Source: Adineta ricciae
Taxonomy: Eukaryota > Rotifera > Eurotatoria > Adinetida > Adinetidae
Assembly (NCBI GenBank): GCA_905250025.1
Contig: CAJNOJ010000118.1
Span: forward strand, 243,055 to 307,054
DNA: 64,000 nucleotides
Direction: 5' to 3'
Shown here: one piece after another, positions 52,389 through 63,000 of the stretch
How positions within the stretch are numbered: the stretch's first letter is position 1
How the letters are laid out: every line of letters starts with the position of its first letter
The notes under the pieces: model-generated
The model's database searches: none
The model's input: the letters and a program-made list of their open reading frames with translations, nothing else
What the model was told of the DNA's origin: nothing
Position numbers and translations under genes: made by a program

Positions 52389-52673
52389 TTGACAACCAAG
52401 TGATGGAGGAGTTTGTAATAATAATTGAACGTAATATTTTGATTGTGGTGAATCGGGAACTGCATATGGAAAATGTTGCATTACAAAAGATGTATGCTGT
52501 TCTGTTGAACTATAATTAAGTGTTTGATAAGCTCGTTGATTTATTTCATCAATTGCTACTATTAAACCATCATCTGATGAAAAAACAACTTGACGTGGAA
52601 AATAAGGTTGTGTGCAATCTCCGAAATAAGACCACAGAGTCAATAATATGAAATACGAATATACTTTTGTCAT
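52389..52673 (-). CDS. 5' part of a third secreted-glycoprotein copy (cut by scaffold gap)
   Basis: 95 residues from the ATG at 52673 up to the N, nearly identical to the first part of 50374-51351 but with a different signal-peptide start ('MTKVYSYFILLTLWSYFGDC'). The reading beyond the N is meaningless. It is the allelic or overlapping contig end, not a separate short gene. Confidence 0.65.
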
Positions 52674-53264
52674 TTTTTGAGTTCCTAACTAATTTAAAAC
52701 GTATCACTTTGTATATAAATGTGTATGAAAGAATAAGATGATACTTTTATCTTTACATTGTCATATTATTATTTTACTGTTGCATTTTTATTTTATCGAA
52801 CAAAACTACGTCTTTTTCTTTCTTGCCCTAAGTAAATTCGTTGTACATTTTATAAATTCATTATTTTATTTTGTCACTAAGAATTATCTAGATTGCTATA
52901 TTATCTTTTTCTTCACTTTTTTTCATTTTTATACAGATGAAGAAGAACAAAGGTGATGTAGTTTGTTATTCTTTTCGCTTAGAATAGCTAATGATAAATG
53001 TCATTTACGTAGTACTTTTTTTCTACCGACATCGTTTTATCTATTTTTTTGTGCTTTTGCGGACAAAAACAAAAGTGGTCTATATATGAACCACTGGCTA
53101 AGAAACGGTCAAATGATTCGTTAGTGTCCTATTTTTGCTAATATATCTATATACAACATGTCCTGATGGATATACTCTTAATCTGAATCATTACCAAAGG
53201 AAATGTTTTTCATTGTCTATATTATTACTGTTTACAATGTGAATATCAAAATCAACAAGTTTAT
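52389..53264. repeat. Overlap block with 51076-52387 (shorter version)
   Basis: See 51076-52387; the two versions differ by substitutions and one large indel. Confidence 0.85.
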
Positions 53265-53369
53265 CTATTAAATTTCAAGCATTTTTCGATTCACGACAAA
53301 CACTGAATAGCATAGCATTCCCATTTCGTGTAGTAAAAATACGATCTCCATTACCAACTATGAACCATG
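52674..53369. other. Intergenic, T-rich
   Basis: Up to 53264 it is the homologue of 51352-52387; beyond that it is unique. No gene. Confidence 0.3.
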
Positions 53370-56025
53370 TAGCAGAAACAAGTAAAGCTCATCCTTTGGA
53401 TTCGCTGACCCTTTTCTGAAAGACTTTTCCTAATGCTCAACACATTCAGAGACTTGGAAAGAGAAAAAATACACAGCGATTGCTACTAGTGCTCAACTGA
53501 ATCATGGCACGATGTCACACACTAGAATGCATAGGGTGCAAAAGTCTTTTTAGGAATCAGACCGATTAGCCATTTGTCAGTGGATAATTCTCCAGTACTA
53601 ACTATGTTGACTGAAAAATTCATCGCCCAACGGCTAGTCAGACGGCCACTCACGGCCAACCATTGACCTTTGTCATCTGTTTTTCTATTTTCACATCACG
53701 CGCATGGAAGCTTTTATAAAGGCTTTACTAAGTCACTCATAGACGGACGATATACAGCAGACTACTTGAAAAGTGTGAACATTCGCCTGTGTCTTCCAGC
53801 GATAATCCGATTCTTTTCTCTCCTCTCAACAAAATGATACCTTGTCGAATATTTCCATTGAGCAATATCCATTCGTCAAATCCCTTTCAAAATTATCGGA
53901 AGCCTGGCAAGGTTATTCTAAGCGTACACTTTAGGATTAATCTAGCATTTAAACGCCTAGTCATTCGTCGACCTCCCTCCGGTCGGTCACTCACGGATAG
54001 CCGTTGACGCACATGATCAGTGTTCATAGTTTTTCCATATAAAGAAGTAGCTCGTTGATACTGTGTCGATCTCTGATCGAAGTTATCAAAACCCTTCGTA
54101 ACTGTGTAGTTTACAGTACATATTCTATTGCTCTGTTCAATTTGAAGCGCTGATAGTGTACAATCCCTATTCTCGAAGCTCGAAAACGCATCAATTATGT
54201 TCGTTCAAAAACCATTGACTTTCGTTGAGACAGTAATAAATCTCACCCTTCGGCCAACCCTTATAAGAAGGAATTTTTTTTGCAAAAAAAGTGAACCGTT
54301 GTCGCAAAAACAGGACAGATAGTTTTTACGGAAAAACTAATACCGGATTCGTGATCCTCGACCTTGATTACCTCAGGCGAATCATTTCCGTATGGTGATC
54401 TCTAAGGTTTCATTGGTCTATAAAAAGCTGCAACCTGATTGGATTGGACAAACTCACACCCTTTTAGCTTTTGAGCAACCGAGTTTTGAACGCTATAACC
54501 CTTTCTTTCAGAAAAGAGAACAATACAATTAAGTAGTTTTGAATGATTTACTTTTAATGACGTATTCCTAGTGATGACCTTTCTAATATATTAAGCAAAC
54601 TTTGACATTATTAAACGTTTATTTCTACAGCGCTCTCATCAAGAGGATGTGAATGTGACATGGAAGAACCTGCTTGATTTTTTAACTTTTATGTACTTAA
54701 AACTACTTGAGAGGTAATTTAAGTCATTTGATTGATACTTAGACAATACTTTTGAGGTCTTTCCTAAGTATTTTGATGATACGNGCTAGCCGCGAGTGGC
54801 CGACCGGAGTGAGGCCGACGAGCGACTAGTCGTCGATTTGCAGAATAATATTTTTAAGAACAAACTTTGTGATTTTTATAGAGTTTTAAGATTTCTTGGT
54901 CAGAAATTAATCGTTACTTTGCACGAACATAGGTGACAGCTATTTAAGGTTCCTCTTAGTGGAGAGAAGATTGAAACCTTTTCGAGAGAATCATATACCT
55001 ATGTAAAGCTTCTAAGTTTTTGATTGTGAATTGATTTTCCGAAATGTGCTCATTTGCAGAACGCGTCTTCGTCCGAATGAAGTTAAGATAGTAAAATGAG
55101 TACGCATGGGAGCAGCTAGCCGTGAGTGGCCGACCGAAGGGAGGCCGACAAACGACTAGGCGTTGTAATTACAGAAGACTTCAGGAAGCGAAATTGGTCT
55201 AGATAAAACATTCTGACAAATTATCAAATGATCAAATCGTTCAACTGAAATAACTTTTTTTTCTCTTCGGACGAATAGTAGCGCTCTAATACTATCCTTT
55301 CAGTAGAGGGTTTAGCGGCTACTAGGCCGCGTTACTTGTTATGTAAAGTTTCAATATCTCGGATGAGAAACCGATCAATTATGAGCGAGTCAACTGTTCG
55401 GTGTGAAAATGGGAAACTAATCGTATATGTGCCAACGGCTAGCCGTGAGTGGCCGACCGGAGGGAGACCGACGAACGACTTGGCGTTTAATTTCCAGATT
55501 AAGCTTAAAGTGTACACTTGGAATAGCCTTATCAGGCTTCAACAATTTTTGAAAAGGATTTGGCAAATGTATATTCCTCAATGAAAATATTGGAGAATGC
55601 ATCATTTTGCTGAAAGCAGAGAAAAGAGTCGATTTTCTGCTAAAAAAGACAGGCTAGTGTGTAAAATTTTCATGCGAGTAATGTGAAAATAGAACAACAG
55701 ATGAAAAGGTGAATGGCTGGCCGTGAGTGGCCGGCCGGAGGTTGACGAGCGACTAGCCATTGAGGGCTGGGGTTTTCAATCAACAGAGTTAGTTCTCGAG
55801 AATTATTCACTGACAAATGGCTAATCGGTTCGGTTCCTGAAAAAGAGCAATCTCTGTCTTCTATTCACTCTAGTGTGTGACATAGTGCCATGGTTCAGTT
55901 GAGGACTAGTAGCAATCGCAGTGCCTAAATTGCCTTTCAAAGTATTTGAATGTGGTCAGCACTGGGACAATTCTTTCAGAAAAGGGTGAGCGAATCCATA
56001 GGATGAGCGCTACTTGTTTGTAATA
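53370..56025. mobile_element. Fold-back-like element with long inverted arms and spaced GC-rich palindromic units
   Basis: The sequence from 53370 rightward matches, as reverse complement and with many substitutions, the sequence from 56025 leftward (outer ends TAGCAGAAACAAGTA and its partner at 56011-56025, then GCTCATCC..GGATTCGCT). The match can be followed for at least about 600 nt per arm (53370-54010 against 55430-56025). Within the arms a GC-rich unit of about 50 nt (GTGAGTGGCCGACCGGAGGG) recurs at about 53632 and 53958 (reverse) and 54785, 55115, 55436 and 55713 (forward), roughly every 280-330 nt. No transposase ORF is present, so it would be non-autonomous. An N at 54784 splits it, so the exact structure is uncertain. 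No target-site duplication was recognised. Confidence 0.65.
54784..54784. other. Scaffold gap (single N) inside the fold-back region
   Basis: The base right after the N begins one of the GC-rich units. Confidence 0.95.
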
Positions 56026-56295
56026 GAAAATACTCATGTTAAATAAAATAATGATAAATCATAGCTTCACTTCGATAGATTATGATGAATCGTTTTTCGT
56101 GCATTCAAATCTCAGCTAAATACCTTTTACATCGAATAATAAATTGTAAATATTGATAAAAGAAAAGCACGTTTATAAATATTATGAATGAATAGAAAAG
56201 GTATAGTCATTTTCTTTTCTGTTCTCGAAATCTAAACACATACATCATTTGAAAACAAGAACAAGTTTGGTTTTTTCCAACTTATTTTTCTTCTA

Positions 56296-58017
56296 ATGAA
56301 TACGTTTGAATTATTACCAAATGCAATTTTAATCGAATGTTTTACCTATCTTAATGCATTGGATATATTCCATTCTTTTAATTATTTAAATAATCGTTTA
56401 ACAAAATTAATTTCAAATATTCGATTATATTTAAATTTTGAACATGTCCGAAAAAGAATTTTTTTTAATAGATTTTGCGAAGAAATTCTGTTAAATCCTC
56501 GACTAAAGTCAGATATTTATTCATTAAAATTATCCAACAAAAATACATGTTGTCAAATTGAAATATTTCTTAATCTTTTTTCTCTTAATGAGTTTACAAA
56601 TCTTCGTTCAATAGAATTAATTAATCCAGAAGAAAATTCAATCAAATTAATTCTACCAATTCTACCTCAATTATATCATTTGTATTTAAATACATTTGAC
56701 GAAATTTTATCATTGTCTTGTCCATTACTACAATTACAAACTCTATCAATACGGAAATTATTAAGCGATTTCAAATCTGTGAATAAAATATCATCAATTA
56801 CAAAATTAATCATTAATTCCACTTATTGTGATCAATTAATTTGTTTATTCAATTTTATACCTTCATGTTACCGGACAAATTGATTCATATGGTTCAATAG
56901 AAAATATTTCATATGTAACTTTTGCAAATTCTCTTGCAATTCATTTAAACGAATTAATTTTCGATGATTTCCAATATAATTTAATTGTTTTTGAAGATTT
57001 TGTAAAACATACACCAAATTTAAGAAGATTGAAACTTTCTGCATAAATTCATAAAAGTTTAATCGATGCAAATGCATGGAAATATACAATTCAAAATTGT
57101 TTACCGTATTTAAAAGATTTTCAATTTAAATTTCAGATTTATCATGAAGGACAAGAAGAAACATTGAACGAAATAATTGAAATGTTTAAAGAATTTCAAA
57201 ATGATTTTTGGCAAGAAGAACATCATTGGTATACTTTATATGTATTAGATATTAATTCTGGAATGATTTTTACAATACCTTATCCTTTTAACGATTATAA
57301 ATTAATTTGGTATACCAATAATTTTACAAATCAATCGAGAAATTATGATGATTTACATAAAAATGTAACAAACTTACAACTATATGATAATTTATCAATA
57401 AAGAAATATCCATTTTATTTTTCAAATATAAAAGATTTATCTATAATAGATCAACCTTGGCTTCCGAATGAACGCTTATTTCCTAATGATACGATTGATT
57501 ATCTTATAGGAAAAGTTAATTTATCAAAATTAAAACATTTTGATTTATCAACTTATCAAATAAAACCAACAATTTTATTACAAATAGTAAAGAAATCTCC
57601 CCAATTATCAAAAATGACAGCTGATACAAATCTAATTCGATCATTTTTTTCAAATAATGAACTATGTGAAAATATATAAGCCAAATGATAAAAACATTAA
57701 TATTAATAAACAATCAAGGTTATGATCGTATGGAACAATTTTTTCAAACATTTTCAAGTTTAGAAGAACTTTTTTGTGGTTTTGCTCGTATGTCTTCAGA
57801 AGATTCTTGGGATTTTTGGATATCGTTAATCAATCATATTGAACAATTTTCAATAATAAATATATGTAATTTATCAACTAGATCAATTTATAATGAAAAA
57901 TTTTATTCTCAATTACAAGATAAAGCTTCAAAACACAATTTTATCTATCGACTTGTACCTCCCGATATTGATAAAACTATTGATATTTGTACACAATTAA
58001 AAATTTGGATTGATTAA
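56296..58017 (+). pseudogene. F-box/LRR gene relative, decayed and AT-rich
   Basis: Homologous over its length to the F-box proteins at 25219-26958 and 38572-40314: F-box 'LPNAILIECFTYLNALDIFHS', then 'FQNDFWQEEHHWYTLYVLD' against 'FQTDFWIVEHQWYTECLIY'. The reading frame is broken by a frameshift near 56880, an in-frame TAA at about 57044 ('LKLSA*IHKS') and a frameshift near 57680. The open pieces are 56296-56883, 57164-57679 and 57685-58017. Codons are much more A/T-ending than in the intact relatives, so it is an older paralogue rather than a third allele. Sequencing error is less likely with three lesions. Confidence 0.75.
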
Positions 58018-58211
58018 TGCAAATTTCGTTATATGTATCTTTTGATTTAATAGTTATTCATGTCTTAAATAAATATCTATCTAATTGTAACGAAGATACT
58101 AAATTTTCTCTTAATAGTGTAATTTATTTATCGATATTGTATTTATATTATTGAAAAATCATTTTCTCATTCTCTTTCTCGTAGAGGAGAGTCTTAGAAA
58201 TATAAATTGTT

Positions 58212-58529
58212 TTAAACAAATTCCCATTCAATATTAACGCGACCAACTTCCAGACTACCAGCAATCTGAACAAAAGCAGCTGGAGATAAATCAAGATCAC
58301 CGTATCCACCTGATGGAAGTCGATCGACGATTCTCACAGTTACTGTACCACTTGGACCTGTAACACTTACTTTTCGACCGCACAATGCGTTATTATTCGG
58401 ATTTCCGTGAGGTGTATGTGTATCAAATTGTTGTGAATTAAGAGCACAAACAAAGTCTTGGTCAGAATGTGTTGTGCCGCAAGCCGTAACACCACTTAAA
58501 TGATAATAAGTTGCTTGTCCGTGAAACAT
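58212..58529 (-). CDS. Expansin/RlpA-like double-psi beta-barrel protein
   Basis: 105 residues, one exon. Family features in order: 'GQATYYHLSGVTACGTTHSD' (barrel start with G-x-A-T-Y-Y and a Cys), 'VCALNSQQFD' (ALNS), 'NNALCGRKVSVTG' (paired Cys), 'TVTVRIVDRLPSGGYGDLDL' (VxIVDR.P..GDLDLS) and 'SPAAFVQIAG'. The Asp in 'DLDLS' and the ALNS motif are typical of single-domain expansin-like/barwin-related proteins of fungi and bacteria, which act on cell-wall polysaccharides without hydrolysis. Unlike most relatives it has no signal peptide from this ATG. A T/A-rich TATA-like stretch at 58569-58584 supports a short leader. Horizontal origin is plausible but not shown. Confidence 0.8.
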   Translation of the reverse strand: MFHGQATYYHLSGVTACGTTHSDQDFVCALNSQQFDTHTPHGNPNNNALCGRKVSVTGPSGTVTVRIVDRLPSGGYGDLDLSPAAFVQIAGSLEVGRVNIEWEFV

Positions 58530-59012
58530 TTTTCCCGATATAATTGGCTTTGTTCTAAAAGCACAAGCTTTTATTATATATATACACTATGAATAGTAGG
58601 AATTAACCAACTTGAATAATAACAGTGTTATTTTCCATACTCGATAGTTATAGATGATTCATCTGAGAGGAAAAATCCACAAAAACAAATTGAGGGTGTG
58701 GGTGGAATGAAAATTTTTTATGATTGGAATTGGAACCGATAGAGCTCATCAAGTTGTACTTGGAACCAGTATTGGTTTGATTGGAACCTACGCTGAAACG
58801 AATCCGCTCAAGAAAATGTCGAATCCTGTCCGAAGGTATCCTACGTGGAAAAGATTCTATCACGATATCATCAATTGACGATTCTACATAACAGAACAGA
58901 ACACAATACAGTATTCTTCGACATATTTTCTCAAGAGTTGTGAATAGATTAATCAATTTTACGACATTTCATTTGAAAGTTGATTTATTCAAAATCTAAC
59001 ATCTTGTATTTT
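58530..59012. other. Intergenic between divergent genes
   Basis: Contains the TATA-like TATATATATAATAAAA (minus strand, 58569-58584) about 40 nt upstream of the expansin-like ATG. The ORF at 58648-58956 has no recognisable features. Confidence 0.35.
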
Positions 59013-59395
59013 ATGCATAAAATACATTTGAAATTACCAAGAATTTTGTTAGCAATAATTTTAGCAGTAATATTAAGTGCTTCTATAGCTGATGCTTATT
59101 CAACTTCAGAAGATGAATATATTTGGCTCCTTATATGCACTGAAGATATGAAGTTATCACAATTAACAGTCAGTTTCAACACCGATAAGACGACAGGTGT
59201 AGTCTAACAATAAAACCAGTGAATAAATGTGCTGCCATACGTATTCCACATCGAAAATTTTACAAATTCGAACGCACAGTCGGTGAGCATGGATATCAAC
59301 TTATTTGCACACACAAAAACTTTTGTTTTCTGATATTGAAATTCAGGCAAATCATACGTCAAAAATATGAATCAAACAATTTGAGGGTGAGGGAT
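59013..59395 (+). pseudogene. Possible small secreted protein with a frameshift
   Basis: The ATG at 59013 opens a signal-peptide-like start ('LLAIILAVILSASIADA') and 65 codons to a TAA at 59205. In the next frame, from about 59190, coding-looking sequence continues for about 65 residues with three cysteines ('KCAAIRIPHRKFYKFERTVG', 'LICTHKNFCFLI'). A one-base indel or a missed short intron would join them. No family recognised; the call is weak. Confidence 0.3.
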
Positions 59396-60034
59396 TAGTT
59401 AAAGGACCTTAAGAGAACAGTAGGTTTTATATATCACATACAAAGTTACTCTAGGTTAAAATTTATTTTTCATGGACCCTCTGTAGTTGAAATCTCAACA
59501 GAACTGAAACTCGATTTAATTCGTCGGAAGAAATTCACCGGCCGCTTTTCGTCAACGTGAGAAAGTAATGTAAAACGTAAAAACAAAAACATGTACATAC
59601 ATAAATTTTTCGGGTGAAGTATGTCTCTTTGAAAAAATCATATCTGCTATTTTTTACTTTCAGTACACAGTCTTCGTCGGAGAATTCGAGTTTGAGAGTG
59701 AAAGTGCTCTTTAAACAACGCTTTCATCTAACTTCTGAGGATTATTTTCATAATGATATTGGTAAGAGCAGCAAATAAACTACTATAGTGCAATAGTTGT
59801 TTGGCGGTTTGTCTAGCCGAACATCGGGATTAACTTTTCTGCTCCTCATCGAATGAATCAGAATCGTACATTTGTACAATTTCTTACGTGTCAGCGAAGC
59901 ATTTATTGAAATCAATCTTTCTCAAGCTTTACTCACTTCACAGTAGTAAAATACATTTCCGTGCTTGATCATTTTTGATCTAATCAATATTCACAAAAGT
60001 GTATATCTTCAGTGAATTGAATGAGATGAAATAG
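59396..60034. other. Intergenic, 3' of the NHL-REJ gene
   Basis: Searched on the minus strand for continuation of the GPS motif or a downstream PLAT/transmembrane region; none recognised. No other gene. Confidence 0.35.
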
Positions 60035-63000
60035 TCAAATAAGTCTCGAATAACATTGAGTTTGATAGAGATTCGTTAATGAACCAACAATTAGTCCATC
60101 GGACTTCCATTGATTATTTTCGTCCAGATAGTAACAGCCAGATGAATACATTCGCATTTGATAGTTTGATGTGAAATGAAATGGTTCGTTCGTGATCGGA
60201 AGTGATTTTGTTGATGCGTTCGACGAACATGTTCGATTGACTTCTGTCGAATTCAATTCTCTCAAGCCAAATATAATCGATTGATGGTTAAGAGTACGTT
60301 GATTATCAAGAAAATATGTATAGATACTCTCATTTATTAAATTTGATGAACAGAAAACTGTCCATCCATCGATTTCCTTCATTGACGTATTCAACTGTGG
60401 AACTCCATCAAATTTATAAATAAACAAATAAGAAACATTTGGACTCAATGGTTGAATTTGCCAATGGATTGATGTAGGGAAGTTTGAGGTAATATTCAGA
60501 TAATGATAGTGATAAATGAGATGGTGGGGTGTGGAGTTCATTGATGTGACATTTTGCAAGATCATTGATGGAATGAGCAGATTTGGATCGCGAGGAATGT
60601 TGATTTCAATGGATTTGTTGGTCATCGTTCGGATGGAAAGTTCATTTTGATTTTGATCGACAAAGGAAAATGAGATCAAACGAGAAAGATTCGTACTAGA
60701 TGACAACGATGAGTTACCAAATGGTGCTAATGGTTCCATGATTGACTGTAAAAAGAACTGTACTTATTTTGAAGGCGATCACTTGACACAACTTACTCGA
60801 ATGGAGAGTTTTTGATCGAGAATATCGAGAAAGGAACTGAAATTGTCAGGAAGTTGAACTTGACCATTCCCGATTTGTAAAACAAATCCATTTGTTAACG
60901 ATTGGAGTGTTGTGATTTCTAAAGTCATGAACACCTGTGACGAATCTATGAGAAAACGTTGTCCAATATTTAAATGCGTGTTTAACGATGAAGTTATCAA
61001 TGAAATCAGTTCATTCACTTGTTGGACAATCTGATTAAATGATTGTTTTTGATAATAAACGTTTCGGTTCTTCTGTATTGTTTCCCATGAAAAATCATCG
61101 CCATCGGCAAACAAATCTAAATGATTTTTATTGTTCCAATAGAATAAAATCGAATTTTCATACTTGGATTGGACCAATCTGAATCGAGATCGGTGTCATA
61201 ATCTTGAGGAAATGTATTAGCACGAGATGAATCTAAATCTAAATTCATCGTCCGTTCTTGCAGTGGTCCATTTACAGCCTAGATATATTTATCAGATGGA
61301 GGCGGACAAGTTAGAAACGATTATCTTACACTTAGTAGATTTGCAGCACATTGAACGAGATCAGTTGATACTGATTGAATATCTTCAAATGAAATTTGCG
61401 TTCTCATTAAATATAAAGCCGATGCTAAATGATAACATCGATCTGCTGCGATTGACTACATGAGAATAGAGCTTAAGAAAGAAGGAAAAGATGAAGGGAT
61501 AGAGAACTCACTAAAGTTGATCTCGTTAACTCATTGGTGGCTTTGGTTAACTGAGATAAGGATGATGATTGTATTTTGACACTATTTGATGTTGTTATAG
61601 GTAGTTTAGTTATAAATGTGATGAGATAGTCTCTAGCAGTTGCACGAGAATTTAGTTGTGTTTGATATTCTGTTAGTACTGATTGATTCAATACAAGATT
61701 GTGCATATTCACCGAGGAGAAAGAGATACTGCTAGTGGATAATCCATCTATCGAAAGAATTTGTTGAACGCTCTCATCGTTCAGTTGTTGAGAGATTGAA
61801 GTTAAGATTTGTACAACGATATTTTGATTTCTGCTTGCCAGTAATTGAACTATTTGATTGTTTGAGAGTTCTGACGATGAATTTTGAATCGCGCTTATGA
61901 AATCATTGATTGCTGCTGTATCTCGTCGAACAATAACAGATGAAACATTCACTTCAGTGACACAATCTAAGTGGTCACGAATTTGAACGGACAACTGAAG
62001 TAAGGATGTTTGATTATCTCCCATAGGCAGTCGAACTTCATATGTTGAAATAGATGAATAAGCAATGGCCATTCTCTCTGTTGGATTATTTGTCCACGCT
62101 ATCGAGCAAAAAAAAACAAAATGGCACTGTTTGTAAAAATGAAAGAAAGTACCGTAGAGAGTGTAGTCTTTGATTCCATTTTGGTCAAACCAATTTTGAC
62201 AGGAAATAGTAAACCAGTCACTGATTGTTCCGTTGAAAGGATGAATCCTACATGAGCCATTTGATGGTGACTGATTGAGAAGAAAATTTAATGAACTTGA
62301 ACTTGTTGTCATGAGAAACGTGTAAACAACTTCGAATTTCCAAAGATCAATTTGCGGATTGGATAGAAATAATTGATTTGTAACAGTGAAGTTAGTCGTA
62401 TTCATACCTATAAACAAGCATAAGCTATTTGGATAAATCGATCAAGTCTTTTTATTATACCGAAAAACCAAAGATTTGTTTGATTGAATAAAGTCCATTG
62501 AGTGACATTTGCTGATGAGTTCATTTGCCCGTAATACACATTCCATGTGATATTCAGATTTACTGTACAGTTTCCATCACAAATGGAAAATAGAGCGACT
62601 TGCGTTGTTGGATTTAAAAGTTGAAATTCATCACTATTTGACACACACATTGTTTCAATGACGCAACTAAAAACCACAGTTAATCTTTTGTGCGAAGGAA
62701 CGGAAAAGAATTTACCCGATGAGAACCAGCGGTGATGAAAGCTGTTCGACTTTGATAAGTAGTGAACCTGTGCTTTGAAGAGAAGAATTCTGTCGATTTG
62801 TTATTCGCACCATAAATTGATAAGTTCGATTGGATTGTAAAGAATTAGAAAGAATTGTCAGTGACGATTGAATTGCATTATAAAACTGAAAACCTGTACG
62901 ATTGGATAAACAAGACGGATTGTACGGATCAATCCTTAGATCATCGACTGTCAATAAGGAGTTATTCAGATTTGGGTATTCGTATAAACCATAAATTCGA

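Noticed and set aside
52314-52673. 119-residue protein reading through the N at 52388
   Set aside because: The residues beyond the N come from an unrelated contig end; only 52389-52673 is real coding sequence.
58648-58956. Minus-strand 102-codon ORF
   Set aside because: No motif, biased low-information composition, lies in the shared upstream region of two genes.
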